This document shows positions 51,636 through 60,205 of a stretch of 64,000 nucleotides of DNA, piece after piece; position 1 is the first letter of the stretch; every line of letters begins with the position of its first letter. Under the pieces are notes generated by a model, which was given only the letters and a program-made list of their open reading frames with translations, did not search any database and was not told the origin of the DNA. Where the stretch lies: assembly GCF_020215705.1 (NCBI RefSeq), contig NZ_JAIWNB010000003.1, forward strand, positions 310,001 through 374,000. Direction: 5' to 3'. The position numbers and the translations under genes were made by a program. Source of the DNA: Nonomuraea aurantiaca. GTDB taxonomy: Bacteria; Actinomycetota; Actinomycetes; Streptosporangiales; Streptosporangiaceae.

Positions 51636-52523
51636 ATGGACATCGATCTTTCCGCGGCCGCCGACTTCATGGCCACCCACGCACGGGTCCTGGACCGCCG
51701 CCGCTTCCAGCTCCTGATGGGCGAGCGCGATCCGGCCGCCGCGCTGGCCGCGGTGGACGGCTACCGCAATCCGGACGGCGGCTACGGCTGGGGCCTGGAG
51801 CCCGATCTGCGCTCGCCCGAGAGCCAGCCGGGGGCCGCGCTGCACGCCTTCGAGGTGTTCGAGGACGTCGCACCGGCCGCCTGCCCGCGGGCCGCCGAAC
51901 TGTGCGACTGGCTGGAGTCGGTCTCGCTGCCCGACGGCGGGCTGCCGTTCGCGCTGCCCAGCGCCTCGAACGCCGGCAACGCGCCCTGGTGGGCGGGTGC
52001 CGACAGTACGGCGTCCTCGCTGCAGATCACCTCCGTCACCGCGGCCGCCGCGCACCGCGCCGCCGCCCACCTGCCCGGCGTGGCCGCGCATCCGTGGCTG
52101 GAGCGGGCCACCCGCTACTGCCTGGACGCGATCGCCGCCCTCGACCGGCAGCCGCACGCGTACATACTCGCCTTCGCGCTGCGCTTCCTGGACGCCGTGC
52201 ACGACACCCACCCGGAGGCCGCCGGGCTGCTCGACCGGCTGGGCGCGTACCTGCCGGCGGGCGGCCAGGTGCACGTCGAGGGCGGCACCGAGCACGAGAT
52301 GCTGCGCCCGCTGGACTTCGCGCCGTTCCCGGACCGTCCGGTGCGGGCCCTGTTCGCCCCGGAGGTGGTCGAGGCCGAGCTCGACCGTCTGGCCGGGACG
52401 CAGAAGGACGACGGCGGATGGACCGTCGACTACGCCCAGATCTCACCGGCGGGCGTCCTGGACTGGCGCGGCTACACGACCGTCGGCGCGCTCGGCATCC
52501 TGCTCCGCAACGGGCGGATCTGA
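51636..52523 (+). CDS. alpha/alpha-toroid protein, terpene cyclase/prenyltransferase-like
   Basis: This 295-residue soluble protein repeats short QW-like motifs (NPDGGYGWGLEPDLRSPESQ, LPDGGLPFALPS, KDDGGWTVDYAQIS) typical of the squalene-cyclase/protein-prenyltransferase alpha toroid. The cyclase DxDD acid motif is absent, so catalysis as a terpene cyclase is doubtful. Its last codons and stop lie in a 34-bp tandem duplication. It is monocistronic, between two carbohydrate blocks. The start at 51636 (MDIDLSAAADFM) is the first that fits the fold. Confidence 0.75.
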   Translation: MDIDLSAAADFMATHARVLDRRRFQLLMGERDPAAALAAVDGYRNPDGGYGWGLEPDLRSPESQPGAALHAFEVFEDVAPAACPRAAELCDWLESVSLPDGGLPFALPSASNAGNAPWWAGADSTASSLQITSVTAAAAHRAAAHLPGVAAHPWLERATRYCLDAIAALDRQPHAYILAFALRFLDAVHDTHPEAAGLLDRLGAYLPAGGQVHVEGGTEHEMLRPLDFAPFPDRPVRALFAPEVVEAELDRLAGTQKDDGGWTVDYAQISPAGVLDWRGYTTVGALGILLRNGRI

Positions 52524-52580
52524 TAGCACGAACGGGCACGCTGATCGGCGGATCTGACAGCACGTCCGGGCGGGCTGATC
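52513..52580. repeat. 34-bp tandem duplication across a stop codon
   Basis: Two copies, 52513-52546 and 52547-52580, begin GGCGGATCTGAYAGCACG and end GCTGATC. The first contains the stop (52521-52523) of the toroid protein. Confidence 0.9.
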
Positions 52581-52857
52581 GCCCGGCCGCGGCTTCCGGG
52601 CACCGGTAGGCTGCTCCGCACTGCGGTGACCTATCTCCTGTGCAATGCTGCGCTGAATGAGCCGGAAGTGAGCAGCTCCGGACTATTGACAGGAGCGTTC
52701 GTGCTCGATTTACTCCGAGGGACGCCGGTTTCGAGCACCGGCACCAGAGGTACGCCTAGCCGGTAAGTGGTCACCGCCACAAGCCCGGACTAAGTCGCCA
52801 GGATCGCTGTCAGCGTCCGAGGCGGGGACGTACCCCCTATCGTCTGGAGATGCGACG
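52581..52857 (+). promoter_or_regulatory. promoter and structured leader of the GH114 operon
   Basis: This is the only gene-free stretch over 250 bases after 3450. TTGACA (52686-52691) and TTTACT (52709-52714) are 17 bases apart, predicting a start near 52721 and a leader of about 137 bases. In the leader, GCCGGT (52724-52729) pairs with ACCGGC (52737-52742), and GTGG (52767-52770) with CCAC (52777-52780). Other GC-rich segments follow before ctggag and the GH114 start. It matches no riboswitch consensus I can recall. 52581-52680 shows nothing recognisable. Confidence 0.5.
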
Positions 52858-53652
52858 ATGAGCCCCACCCGTAGATGCTTAGGCGCTGCCGTGGCCCTTT
52901 CGGCCGCGCTGGTCGCGATGCCCTCGACCGCCTCGGCGGCCGCGGCCACCCCGCCCCCGGCACATGCCGGGTTCGACTACCAGATCGGTGGCGCGTACAC
53001 GCCGCCGGCCGGGGTCACCGTGGTCAGCAGGGACCGGGGCGCCGCGCCCGCCGCGGGGCTGTACAACATCTGCTACGTCAACGCCTTCCAGGTCCAGCCG
53101 GGCGAGGAGGACGACTGGGACTCCGACCTGCTGCTGCGTGACGCCAACGGCAACGTCGTCATCGACGAGGACTGGGGCGAGGCGCTCCTGGACCTGCGGA
53201 CCGACGCCAAGCGCAAGCGGGTCGCCGCGAAGGTGAACGGCTGGATCGACGGCTGCAAGGCCAAGGGCTACCAGGCCATCGAGCCCGACAACTACGACAG
53301 CTACACCCGCTCGAAGAAGCTGCTGACGGCCTCGAACGCCCAGGCGTACATCCGGCTGCTCAGCAGCCACGCCCACGCCCAGGGCGTGGCCATCGCCCAG
53401 AAGAACACCGCGGAACTGGCCGGATCGCGCGTCGCGAACGGGCTCGACTTCGCGGTCGCCGAAGAGTGCGGCACCTGGGACGAGTGCGGAGACTACACGG
53501 CGGCGTTCGGCAACAACGTGATCGTGATCGAGTACACCGCGTCGGGCCTGAAGAAGGCCTGCTCGGGCTGGGGCACCAAGCTGAGCATCGTCCGGCGCGA
53601 CGTGGACGTCTCGCCCAAGGGCGCCAGCGGATACGTCCGCAAGACCTGCTGA
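52858..53652 (+). CDS. secreted GH114-type endo-alpha-1,4-polygalactosaminidase-like protein
   Basis: This 264-residue protein has a Sec signal ending ASAAAATPPP and a TIM-barrel GH114 domain: FDYQIGGAYTPPAGVTVVSR, YNICYVNAFQVQPGE, WIDGCKAKGYQAIEPDNYDS (catalytic acid region), GVAIAQKNTAELAG and FAVAEECGTWDECGDY. GH114 enzymes cut alpha-1,4-linked galactosamine in exopolysaccharides. The gene lies 34 bases upstream of a sugar ABC operon in the same direction and is probably its first gene. Four C-terminal cysteines suggest disulfides. Confidence 0.88.
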   Translation: MSPTRRCLGAAVALSAALVAMPSTASAAAATPPPAHAGFDYQIGGAYTPPAGVTVVSRDRGAAPAAGLYNICYVNAFQVQPGEEDDWDSDLLLRDANGNVVIDEDWGEALLDLRTDAKRKRVAAKVNGWIDGCKAKGYQAIEPDNYDSYTRSKKLLTASNAQAYIRLLSSHAHAQGVAIAQKNTAELAGSRVANGLDFAVAEECGTWDECGDYTAAFGNNVIVIEYTASGLKKACSGWGTKLSIVRRDVDVSPKGASGYVRKTC

Positions 53653-53686
53653 ACGGTCTTCTGACCCACGGTTTTTGGAGGTACAG

Positions 53687-55009
53687 ATGGAGCGCGTTGC
53701 CCCACCGCCCTCCCGCCGGGACGTGTTGCGCGGCGGGTATGCCCTGGCGCTCACGGCGGTGGCGGGAACGGCGCTGGCCGGGTGCGCGGGCGGCGCCGGC
53801 GACGGTGTCGGCGCCGACGGGCGGGTCACGATCGAGCTCTGGCACGGTCAGACCGACACCGCCAAGGAGGCCATGGCGCGACTGGTGGCCGACTTCGAGC
53901 GCGCCCACCCCGACATCCGGGTGGACATGGGCGGGGGAGTGCTGGCCGACGCGATGCTGCAGAAGATCACCGCCGCTCTCGCGTCCGGCTCCTACCCTGA
54001 CATCGCCTACATCTTCGGATCGGACCTGGCGAACGTCGCGCTCAGCCCGCAGGTGGTGGACCTGACCAGCATGGTCGAGTCCGGTCCCACGCCGTGGAAC
54101 GACTTCTGGGCGCCGGCGCGGGCCGCCGTCACGATCAACGGCCGGGTACGCGCGGCTCCCGCGCTGCTCGACTCGCTGGCCGTGGTCTGCAACAAGAAGG
54201 TGTTCCGCGACGCCGGGGTGCCGCTGCCCCAGCCGGGCTGGAAATGGCCGGACTTCATCGAGACGGCCAAGCGGCTGACCGACGCAAGCCGCGGCCGGTT
54301 CGGCACCGGCTGGCCGGGCGCGGCCGACGAGGACACGGTCTGGCGGTTGTGGCCGCTGATCTGGGATCTCGGCGGCGACGTGATCGGCAAGGACGGGCGC
54401 GGCATCGGGTTCGCGGACGCGGGCGTGCGGGCGTTGCAGGTGGTGGAGTCGCTCGCCAAGGACAAGAGCGTCTACATCGACCCCAAGCCCGGCAGCGAGC
54501 AGATGTACCAGGTGTTCCTGTCCGGCCTGATGGGGATGTCGATCACCGGCCCCTGGCAGCTGCCCGACATCCAGACCGCCAAGATCGACTATCAGGTGGT
54601 GCCCCTGCCCACCTTCAGCGGGCGGCCGATCACGATCTCGGGTCCCGACACCTGGACCATGTTCGACAACGGTGCGGCGCGGGTGAAGGCCAGCCGTACC
54701 TTCCTGACCTGGCTGATGCAGCCCGCGCAGGACGTGCACTGGGACGTGGAGGCGGGCAGCCTGCCGCTGAGCCGCTCCACCCAGCAGTTGCCCGCCTGGC
54801 GCGAGCCGGAGGCGGAGACCGAGGGCCTGCCGGTGTTCGTCAAGACGCTGGAGACGGCCCGGGTACGCCCCACGCACCCCGCCTACCCGCAGATCTCCCA
54901 GGCGCTCGGGCAGGCCGTGATCGCCGTGCTGCTCGGCGAGAGCACCCCCGCCGAAGCGCTGCGCACCTGTGCCGATGAGGCCAACGCCGCCCTGCTCATC
55001 CCGCGTTGA
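53687..55009 (+). CDS. sugar ABC transporter substrate-binding lipoprotein
   Basis: This 440-residue family 1 binding protein has a twin-arginine-like signal (SRRDVLRGGYALALTAVAGT) and lipobox LAGCA. The mature domain has TIELWHGQTDTAKEAMARLV, KITAALASGSYPDIAYIFGS and GLMGMSITGPWQLPDIQ. It captures an oligosaccharide for the permeases that follow. TGGAGGTACAG directly precedes the ATG at 53687. No ATPase gene is present; such CUT1 systems usually share MsiK. Confidence 0.93.
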   Translation: MERVAPPPSRRDVLRGGYALALTAVAGTALAGCAGGAGDGVGADGRVTIELWHGQTDTAKEAMARLVADFERAHPDIRVDMGGGVLADAMLQKITAALASGSYPDIAYIFGSDLANVALSPQVVDLTSMVESGPTPWNDFWAPARAAVTINGRVRAAPALLDSLAVVCNKKVFRDAGVPLPQPGWKWPDFIETAKRLTDASRGRFGTGWPGAADEDTVWRLWPLIWDLGGDVIGKDGRGIGFADAGVRALQVVESLAKDKSVYIDPKPGSEQMYQVFLSGLMGMSITGPWQLPDIQTAKIDYQVVPLPTFSGRPITISGPDTWTMFDNGAARVKASRTFLTWLMQPAQDVHWDVEAGSLPLSRSTQQLPAWREPEAETEGLPVFVKTLETARVRPTHPAYPQISQALGQAVIAVLLGESTPAEALRTCADEANAALLIPR

Positions 55010-55019
55010 GGAGCCTCGC

Positions 55020-55970
55020 ATGTCGTCTCTTCCCACCCCCATCACCATCTCCGGCCATGAGCTGCGGCAACGGGCCCGGCGCCAGGCCCGCCGGCAGGAG
55101 TCGGCGACCGCCTGGACGTTCATCACCCCGGCCGTCCTGATCATCCTCGGGCTCAGCATCGTGCCCACGGTCTGGTCGTTCCTGCTGTCCTTCCAGGCCG
55201 ATAACCTGGTCACGCCCAGCCGCTGGGTGGGGCTGGACAACTACTACGCGCTGACCAAGGACCCGCACTTCGGCCAGGCCGTACGCAACACGCTGCTCTA
55301 CACGGTCCTGTACGTCCCGCTCAGCATCGTGCTGGGCCTCGCCCTCGCCCTCGCGCTGAACCGGCGGATCAGGTTCGTCGGCCTCTACCGCACCCTGTTC
55401 GTCGTGCCGTTCGTCATCTCGGCCACGGCTCAGGGGACGCTGTTCTCGTTCATCCTGGACCCGCAGTTCGGGGCGGCCAACTCGGTGCTGCACTGGCTCG
55501 GCGTCTCTCCCCAGGGGTTCTTCACCGACCCCGCCCAGGCCCTGCCGGTCCTGGTGGCCGTCAGCTTGTGGAGCGGCCTCGGGTTCTGCGTGGTGGTTTA
55601 TCTCGCGGCCCTCCAGGACGTACCGCAGCCGCTGATCGAGGCGGCGCGGCTGGACGGCGCCGGGCGGTGGCACCTGCTGCGCCACGTCACCCTGCCCACG
55701 CTCACGCCGGTCAGCGTGTTCCTGGTGCTCTGGCAGACCATCAACGCCCTGCAGGTCTTCGACCTGGTGTACGTGACGACCAAGGGCGGCCCGCTCGGCG
55801 CCACCACGGTGATCGTCTACTTCATCTGGGAGCAGGCGTTCAAGAACTTCACGGCCGGTTACGGAGCCGCAGCCGCTTACGTCCTCGCCGTGGCCCTGTT
55901 CGTGATCGCCGCCGGGTTGCGCGTGATCCGGAGCCGCGAGCGCCAGCGCCTCGAAGGAGCCACCCGATGA
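55020..55970 (+). CDS. sugar ABC transporter permease (MalF type)
   Basis: This 316-residue protein has six membrane helices and the EAA loop EAARLDGAGRWHLLRHVTLPTLTP. The hydrophilic N terminus is Arg-rich (QRARRQARRQESAT). It starts at ATG 55020 after gaggagcctcgc, 10 bases after the binding-protein stop, and ends overlapping the second permease (ATGA). Confidence 0.95.
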   Translation: MSSLPTPITISGHELRQRARRQARRQESATAWTFITPAVLIILGLSIVPTVWSFLLSFQADNLVTPSRWVGLDNYYALTKDPHFGQAVRNTLLYTVLYVPLSIVLGLALALALNRRIRFVGLYRTLFVVPFVISATAQGTLFSFILDPQFGAANSVLHWLGVSPQGFFTDPAQALPVLVAVSLWSGLGFCVVVYLAALQDVPQPLIEAARLDGAGRWHLLRHVTLPTLTPVSVFLVLWQTINALQVFDLVYVTTKGGPLGATTVIVYFIWEQAFKNFTAGYGAAAAYVLAVALFVIAAGLRVIRSRERQRLEGATR

Positions 55971-56845
55971 CGGCGACCGCCACCACCCACCGCCGGGCCG
56001 CGCACGCGGGCGTGAGCCGTCCGGGCCGCGCGCGGCTGCCCTTCAGCCCCTGGCACCTGCTGCTGGCGCCGCTCGCGCTGGTCTTCGCGATCCCGCTGGT
56101 CTGGCTGCTGATCAGCTCCGTGATGACCAACGCCGAGATCAACCGGTTCCCGCCCGCGCTGTGGCCGTCAGGGATCAACCTGGGCGGCTACCGGTACGTG
56201 CTCAACAACGCGCTGTTCCCGCGCTGGTTCGTCAACTCGCTCATCGTCTCCGGCGTCGCGGTCGTGTCCAACCTGGTGTTCGGCGCGCTCGGCGGCTACG
56301 CCTTCGCCCGCATGCGGTTCTTCGGCTCCCGCGTCCTGCTGGTGCTGATGCTGGCCACGATGGCCATCCCGTTCCAGCTGACGATGATCCCGACGTTCCT
56401 GGTCATGAAGAGCTTCGGGCTCATCGACACGCTGGGCGCGCTGATCGTGCCGTCGCTGGTCACGCCGTTCGCCGTGTTCCTGCTGCGGCAGTTCTTCCTC
56501 TCGCTGCCCAGGGAGCTGGAGGAGGCCGCCTGGATGGACGGGTGCTCACGGCTGCGGGTGCTGTTCCGCATCGTGCTGCCGCTGTCGCGGCCCGCGCTGA
56601 GCACCGTGGCGATCCTGACGTTCCTCTCCACGTGGAACGATCTGACCTGGCCGCTGATCGCCATCAACCACGACACCCAGTACACCCTGCAACTGGGCCT
56701 GGCCACCTTCCAGGGCAAGCACCACACGCAGTGGGCGGCGGTCATGGCCGGGAACGTCATCACGGTCCTGCCGGTGCTGCTCGCCTTCGTCGGCGCCCAG
56801 AAGTCCTTCATCCGGTCCATCACCTCCAGCGGCCTCAAGGGCTGA
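55967..56845 (+). CDS. sugar ABC transporter permease (MalG type)
   Basis: This 292-residue protein has six membrane helices and the EAA loop EAAWMDGCSRLRVLFRIVLPLSRP. Its start overlaps the previous stop. With the permease at 55020 it forms the CUT1 channel; the ATPase must come from elsewhere in the genome. Confidence 0.95.
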   Translation: MTATATTHRRAAHAGVSRPGRARLPFSPWHLLLAPLALVFAIPLVWLLISSVMTNAEINRFPPALWPSGINLGGYRYVLNNALFPRWFVNSLIVSGVAVVSNLVFGALGGYAFARMRFFGSRVLLVLMLATMAIPFQLTMIPTFLVMKSFGLIDTLGALIVPSLVTPFAVFLLRQFFLSLPRELEEAAWMDGCSRLRVLFRIVLPLSRPALSTVAILTFLSTWNDLTWPLIAINHDTQYTLQLGLATFQGKHHTQWAAVMAGNVITVLPVLLAFVGAQKSFIRSITSSGLKG

Positions 56846-56872
56846 AATCCCATCTCCAGCTACAGGAAATCC

Positions 56873-57817
56873 ATGTTCGACCTGCTTGTCATCGGCGACG
56901 CCAATCCCGACGTCATCCTCGGCCCCCTGGACGCCCCGCTCGCCTTCGAGCAGCGCGAGCAGCTCGTCGGCGCCGGCGCGCTCACCCTCGGCGGCTCCGC
57001 GGCGATCATGGCCTGCGGCGCCGCGCGCCTGGGCCTGCGCGTCGCTTTCGCCGGGCGCGTCGGCGACGACGACGCCGGCCGCTACGTCCGCGACGCCCTG
57101 AACGCCTGCGGGGTCGACACCGAGGCGCTGCGCGTGGATCCGGAGCGGTCCACCCCGCTCACCGTCGTCCTCACCCGCGACGGCGGGGACCGCGCGATCC
57201 TGACCGCACCCGGCACCCTCGCCGCCACCGGCGGCGACGACGTGCCCGAGGCGCTGCTGGCCGCCACCCGGCACGTGCACGCCGCCTCCTACTTCCTCAT
57301 GCCGGGGCTGGCCAAGGCGCTGCCCGGCCTGTTGCGCACCGCGCGGGCCCACGGCGCCACGACCTCGCTCGATACCAACGACGACCCCGCCGGGCTGTGG
57401 GATCCGTCCGGGCTGGCCGCCGTACTCGCCGAGACCGACATCCTGCTCCCCAACGCGCACGAGGCCCGCCACCTCGCGCGCTCCCTCGACTCTTTGGACT
57501 CTTTGGAGTCGGCCGCCGCGGCGCTCGCCGCGCGGGGGCCGCTGGTGGTGGTCAAGAACGGCGCGGACGGCGCCCTCTGCCACGACGGGCGCACGCTCGT
57601 CACCAGCCGCGGCATCACCGTCACCCCCGTGGACGCGGTCGGCGCGGGCGACAGCTTCGACGCCGGCTTCATCGCCGCGACCCTGGCCGGACTGCCCCCC
57701 GCCCGAGCCCTGGACCTCGCCGCGGTCTGCGGCGCCCTGTCCACCCGTGCCCAAGGCGGCACCCCGGCCCAGCCCACCTGGGATGAGGCCGTCGCACACG
57801 TTCCCAGCAAGGATTAG
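56873..57817 (+). CDS. PfkB-family carbohydrate kinase
   Basis: This 314-residue ribokinase-fold protein has an N-terminal GG-type motif (TLGGSAAIMACGAARLGLRV), AGRVGDDDAGRYVRDAL and the C-terminal signature VDAVGAGDSFDAGFIAATLAG, whose Asp is the catalytic base. It phosphorylates a sugar released from the imported oligosaccharide, plausibly a hexose or amino-sugar. A short in-frame 9-bp repeat encodes DSLDSLDSLES. It lies in the operon after the permeases and 8 bases before the GH4 gene. Confidence 0.9.
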   Translation: MFDLLVIGDANPDVILGPLDAPLAFEQREQLVGAGALTLGGSAAIMACGAARLGLRVAFAGRVGDDDAGRYVRDALNACGVDTEALRVDPERSTPLTVVLTRDGGDRAILTAPGTLAATGGDDVPEALLAATRHVHAASYFLMPGLAKALPGLLRTARAHGATTSLDTNDDPAGLWDPSGLAAVLAETDILLPNAHEARHLARSLDSLDSLESAAAALAARGPLVVVKNGADGALCHDGRTLVTSRGITVTPVDAVGAGDSFDAGFIAATLAGLPPARALDLAAVCGALSTRAQGGTPAQPTWDEAVAHVPSKD

Positions 57818-57825
57818 CAGCCGAC

Positions 57826-59133
57826 ATGAACACCCCGAAGATCGCATTCATCGGCGCCGGGAGCGTCGTCTTCACCCAGGGCCTCCTGGCGGACCTGTTC
57901 GCGTTCGCCGAGCTGAAGGAGGCCCGCATCGCCCTGCACGACATCGACGCCGAGCGTCTGAGCACCGCGACGGCCGCCGCCCGGCACATCGCCGCCGAGC
58001 GCGGGGCGAGCCCGCTGATCACCGCGCACGCCGACCGGCGGGAAGCGCTCACCGGCGCCGACTTCGTCATCAACATCGTCCAGGTCGGCATGGGCGAGGC
58101 GACCCGCACCGACTTCGAGATCCCCGCCCGGTACGGCGTGCGCCAGACCATCGGCGACACCCTCGGCGTCGGCGGCATCTTCCGCGCGCTGCGCACGTTC
58201 CCGCTGCTGAAGGCCCTGGGCGAGGACATCGCCGCCGTCTGCCCCGAGGCATGGCTGCTCAACTACACCAACCCGATGGCGATGAACGTCCAATACCTGG
58301 CCGAGGCCACCGGGCTCACCCGCGTGGTGGGGCTGTGCCACTCGGTCTACTGGACGATGCGCGACCTGTCCGACCTGGTGGGCGTGCCGTTCGAGGAGGT
58401 CACCTACCGGGCCGCGGGCGTCAACCACCAAGCGTGGGTGCTGCGGTTCGAGCACGACGGCGTCGACCTGTACCCCCGGCTCGACGCCCTGATCGCCGCC
58501 GACGAGCAGCTGCGCCGCCGCGTCCGCGTCGACATGTACCGCCGGCTGGGCTATTACCCGACCGAGACCAGCGAGCACTCCTCCGAATATGTGCCCTGGT
58601 ACCTGGGTCACGACAGCGAGATCGAGCGGCTGCGCCTGCCCATCGGCGCCTACCTGGACATCGTCGACGAGAACGTGGCCATCTACGAGCGGACCCGCGA
58701 CGCCCTGGCCGCCGGAGACCCGCTGCCGGTCGAGGGGACCATGGAGTACGCCCCGCAGATCATCCACAGCATCACCACGGGCACGCCCCGCACTGTCTAC
58801 GGGAACGTTCCCAACCACGGCCTGATCAGCAACCTCCCCGCCCGGGGGGCCGTCGAGGTGCCCTGCCTGGTCGACGCGATGGGCGTGCAGCCCACCCGCG
58901 CCGGCGAGCTGCCGCCGCAGCTGGCCGCGCTCAACCGCACCTATCTCAGCATGAACGACCTGGTCGTGCGGGCCGCGCTGGAGGACGATCCGCGCCACAT
59001 CCGCCACGCCGCCATGACGGACCCGGCGACCGCCGCGGCCCTGCCCGTGGAGCGGATCTGGGAGCTGTGCGACGACATGGTGCGCGCCCACGCCGACCGC
59101 CTGCAGCCCGCCCTGCGCGCCACCCTCGGCTAG
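57826..59133 (+). CDS. GH4 family alpha-glycosidase (alpha-galactosidase/glucosidase-like)
   Basis: This 435-residue cytoplasmic NAD- and metal-dependent glycosidase has a Rossmann start KIAFIGAGSVVFTQGLLADL, the metal/catalytic block VVGLCHSVYWTMRDLSDLVG (Cys-His metal ligands), AGVNHQAWVLRFEHDG and TNPMAMNVQYLAE. GH4 enzymes cleave glycosides by an oxidation-elimination route and include MelA alpha-galactosidases; the CHSVYW form is typical of MelA-like members. It would split imported alpha-linked oligosaccharides. It is the last gene of the operon, followed by a hairpin terminator. Confidence 0.92.
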   Translation: MNTPKIAFIGAGSVVFTQGLLADLFAFAELKEARIALHDIDAERLSTATAAARHIAAERGASPLITAHADRREALTGADFVINIVQVGMGEATRTDFEIPARYGVRQTIGDTLGVGGIFRALRTFPLLKALGEDIAAVCPEAWLLNYTNPMAMNVQYLAEATGLTRVVGLCHSVYWTMRDLSDLVGVPFEEVTYRAAGVNHQAWVLRFEHDGVDLYPRLDALIAADEQLRRRVRVDMYRRLGYYPTETSEHSSEYVPWYLGHDSEIERLRLPIGAYLDIVDENVAIYERTRDALAAGDPLPVEGTMEYAPQIIHSITTGTPRTVYGNVPNHGLISNLPARGAVEVPCLVDAMGVQPTRAGELPPQLAALNRTYLSMNDLVVRAALEDDPRHIRHAAMTDPATAAALPVERIWELCDDMVRAHADRLQPALRATLG

Positions 59134-59161
59134 GCCGGCCGCCTTTCATGACCGTCGGCTA

Positions 59162-59212
59162 CCCGAGCTCAGGACAGTAGAAGTCAAGATCCTCACGCGT
59201 CTTGAGCTCGGG
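59162..59212. terminator. terminator after the GH4 gene
   Basis: CCCGAGCTCA (59162-59171) pairs perfectly with TGAGCTCGGG (59203-59212), with additional AGGA/TCCT pairing in the 31-base loop. It lies 29 bases after the stop. Confidence 0.7.
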
Positions 59213-59268
59213 CCCCCGCTGATCGATGATCAACGGCAGTGCTGCTTCCTCGATCGGGAAGGATCTTC

Positions 59269-59502
59269 ATGATTCGCCGCGTACTGCTGGCCGTACTCCT
59301 CGCCCTCGCCACCCTCACGACCTTCACCAGCGCACCCGCGTACGCCCGAGTCTGCGCGCTCGGCTACCACTGCGTCACCACGTACTACTCGGACTCCAGC
59401 CACACCACGGTGGTGGGCGCCATGTACGAGGACTGTGAAGGCGCCGAGTCCAGATGGGGCTCCCGCTCGATCTACAAGGACTTCGTCGAGACCCCCTGCT
59501 GA
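59269..59502 (+). CDS. small secreted DUF6289-type protein
   Basis: This 77-residue protein has signal MIRRVLLAVLLALATLTTFT ending SAPAYA. The mature part of about 50 residues has four cysteines (RVCALGYHCVTTYYSD, YEDCEGAESRWGS, ETPC). The YYSD...HTTVVGAMYEDC pattern is that of the DUF6289 family of small exported proteins of unknown function. gggaaggatcttc precedes the ATG at 59269. Confidence 0.8.
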   Translation: MIRRVLLAVLLALATLTTFTSAPAYARVCALGYHCVTTYYSDSSHTTVVGAMYEDCEGAESRWGSRSIYKDFVETPC

Positions 59503-59526
59503 ACCGGGCACCGTGGCCGGGTGGTT

Positions 59527-60048
59527 TCAGAAGGTGAAGCCGCCCGGCCGTCCGTTGCGGTCGGCGAGCAGACCGGCCAGCGTCGCGACGGCGATCTCCG
59601 GTGGCGTGCGCGAGCCGATGTTGAGCCCGATCGGCCGGTGCACCCGGGCGATGTCCTCCTGCCGCGCGCCCAGCTCGGCCAGCGCCTGAAGATAGGGCGC
59701 CGGATGACGCGGGCTGCCCATCACCCCTATCCACCGGCACTTGTGCGCGAGCAGCTCGTGCAGCACAGCGGCGAGTTCGGGACGGTGGTGGTCGGTGAGC
59801 ACGATGTCCGCGGTGCCGTCCAGATCCGCCGGGGGCGCGGTGACGATCTCGAACCCCACCGGCGCGGCGGCCCGGCCGGGGTCAGGCTCGAAGAGGATCC
59901 CGCGGAATCCCAGGTCGGCGCCGTAGCGCAGCAGGTAGTCGGCGACCGGCGAGGCGAACACGGCGACGAGGGTGCGGCCTTCGGCACCGGCCGCCGCCTC
60001 GCCATGGGCGACGTCACAGAGCGCGTCCGCGTCATGCGAATGGGCCAT
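59527..60048 (-). CDS. XdhC-like Rossmann domain protein
   Basis: This 173-residue protein contains TLVAVFASPVADYLLRYGADLGFRG, DIVLTDHHRPELAAVLHELL, WIGVMGSPRHPAPYLQAL and RVHRPIGLNIGSRTPPEIAV, the C-terminal Rossmann domain of XdhC/CoxI proteins that service molybdenum hydroxylases. The N-terminal cysteine-bearing XdhC domain is absent, and no xanthine or CO dehydrogenase genes are near. RPIGLNIGSRTPPEIAV is the best conserved stretch. The longer upstream frame is not supported. Confidence 0.85.
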   Translation of the reverse strand: MAHSHDADALCDVAHGEAAAGAEGRTLVAVFASPVADYLLRYGADLGFRGILFEPDPGRAAAPVGFEIVTAPPADLDGTADIVLTDHHRPELAAVLHELLAHKCRWIGVMGSPRHPAPYLQALAELGARQEDIARVHRPIGLNIGSRTPPEIAVATLAGLLADRNGRPGGFTF

Positions 60049-60205
60049 GCCAGCAGTCTCGCACGCGAGCGGATCGACGTCGCCCGGGGCCGGTCCGCCA
60101 GCTGCGGGCGGGTAAATCGGAGCCCTCCAAGATCGGTCCGCTAGGCGCGCGGGTAAAGCCGAGTCCACTACCGTGGACGCATCAACCGTTCTCCAAGCTG
60201 GGGGC

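Noticed and set aside
52686..52857. c-di-AMP or c-di-GMP riboswitch in the GH114 leader
   Set aside because: Core consensus strings of ydaO or GEMM RNAs could not be placed. Left as an unassigned leader.
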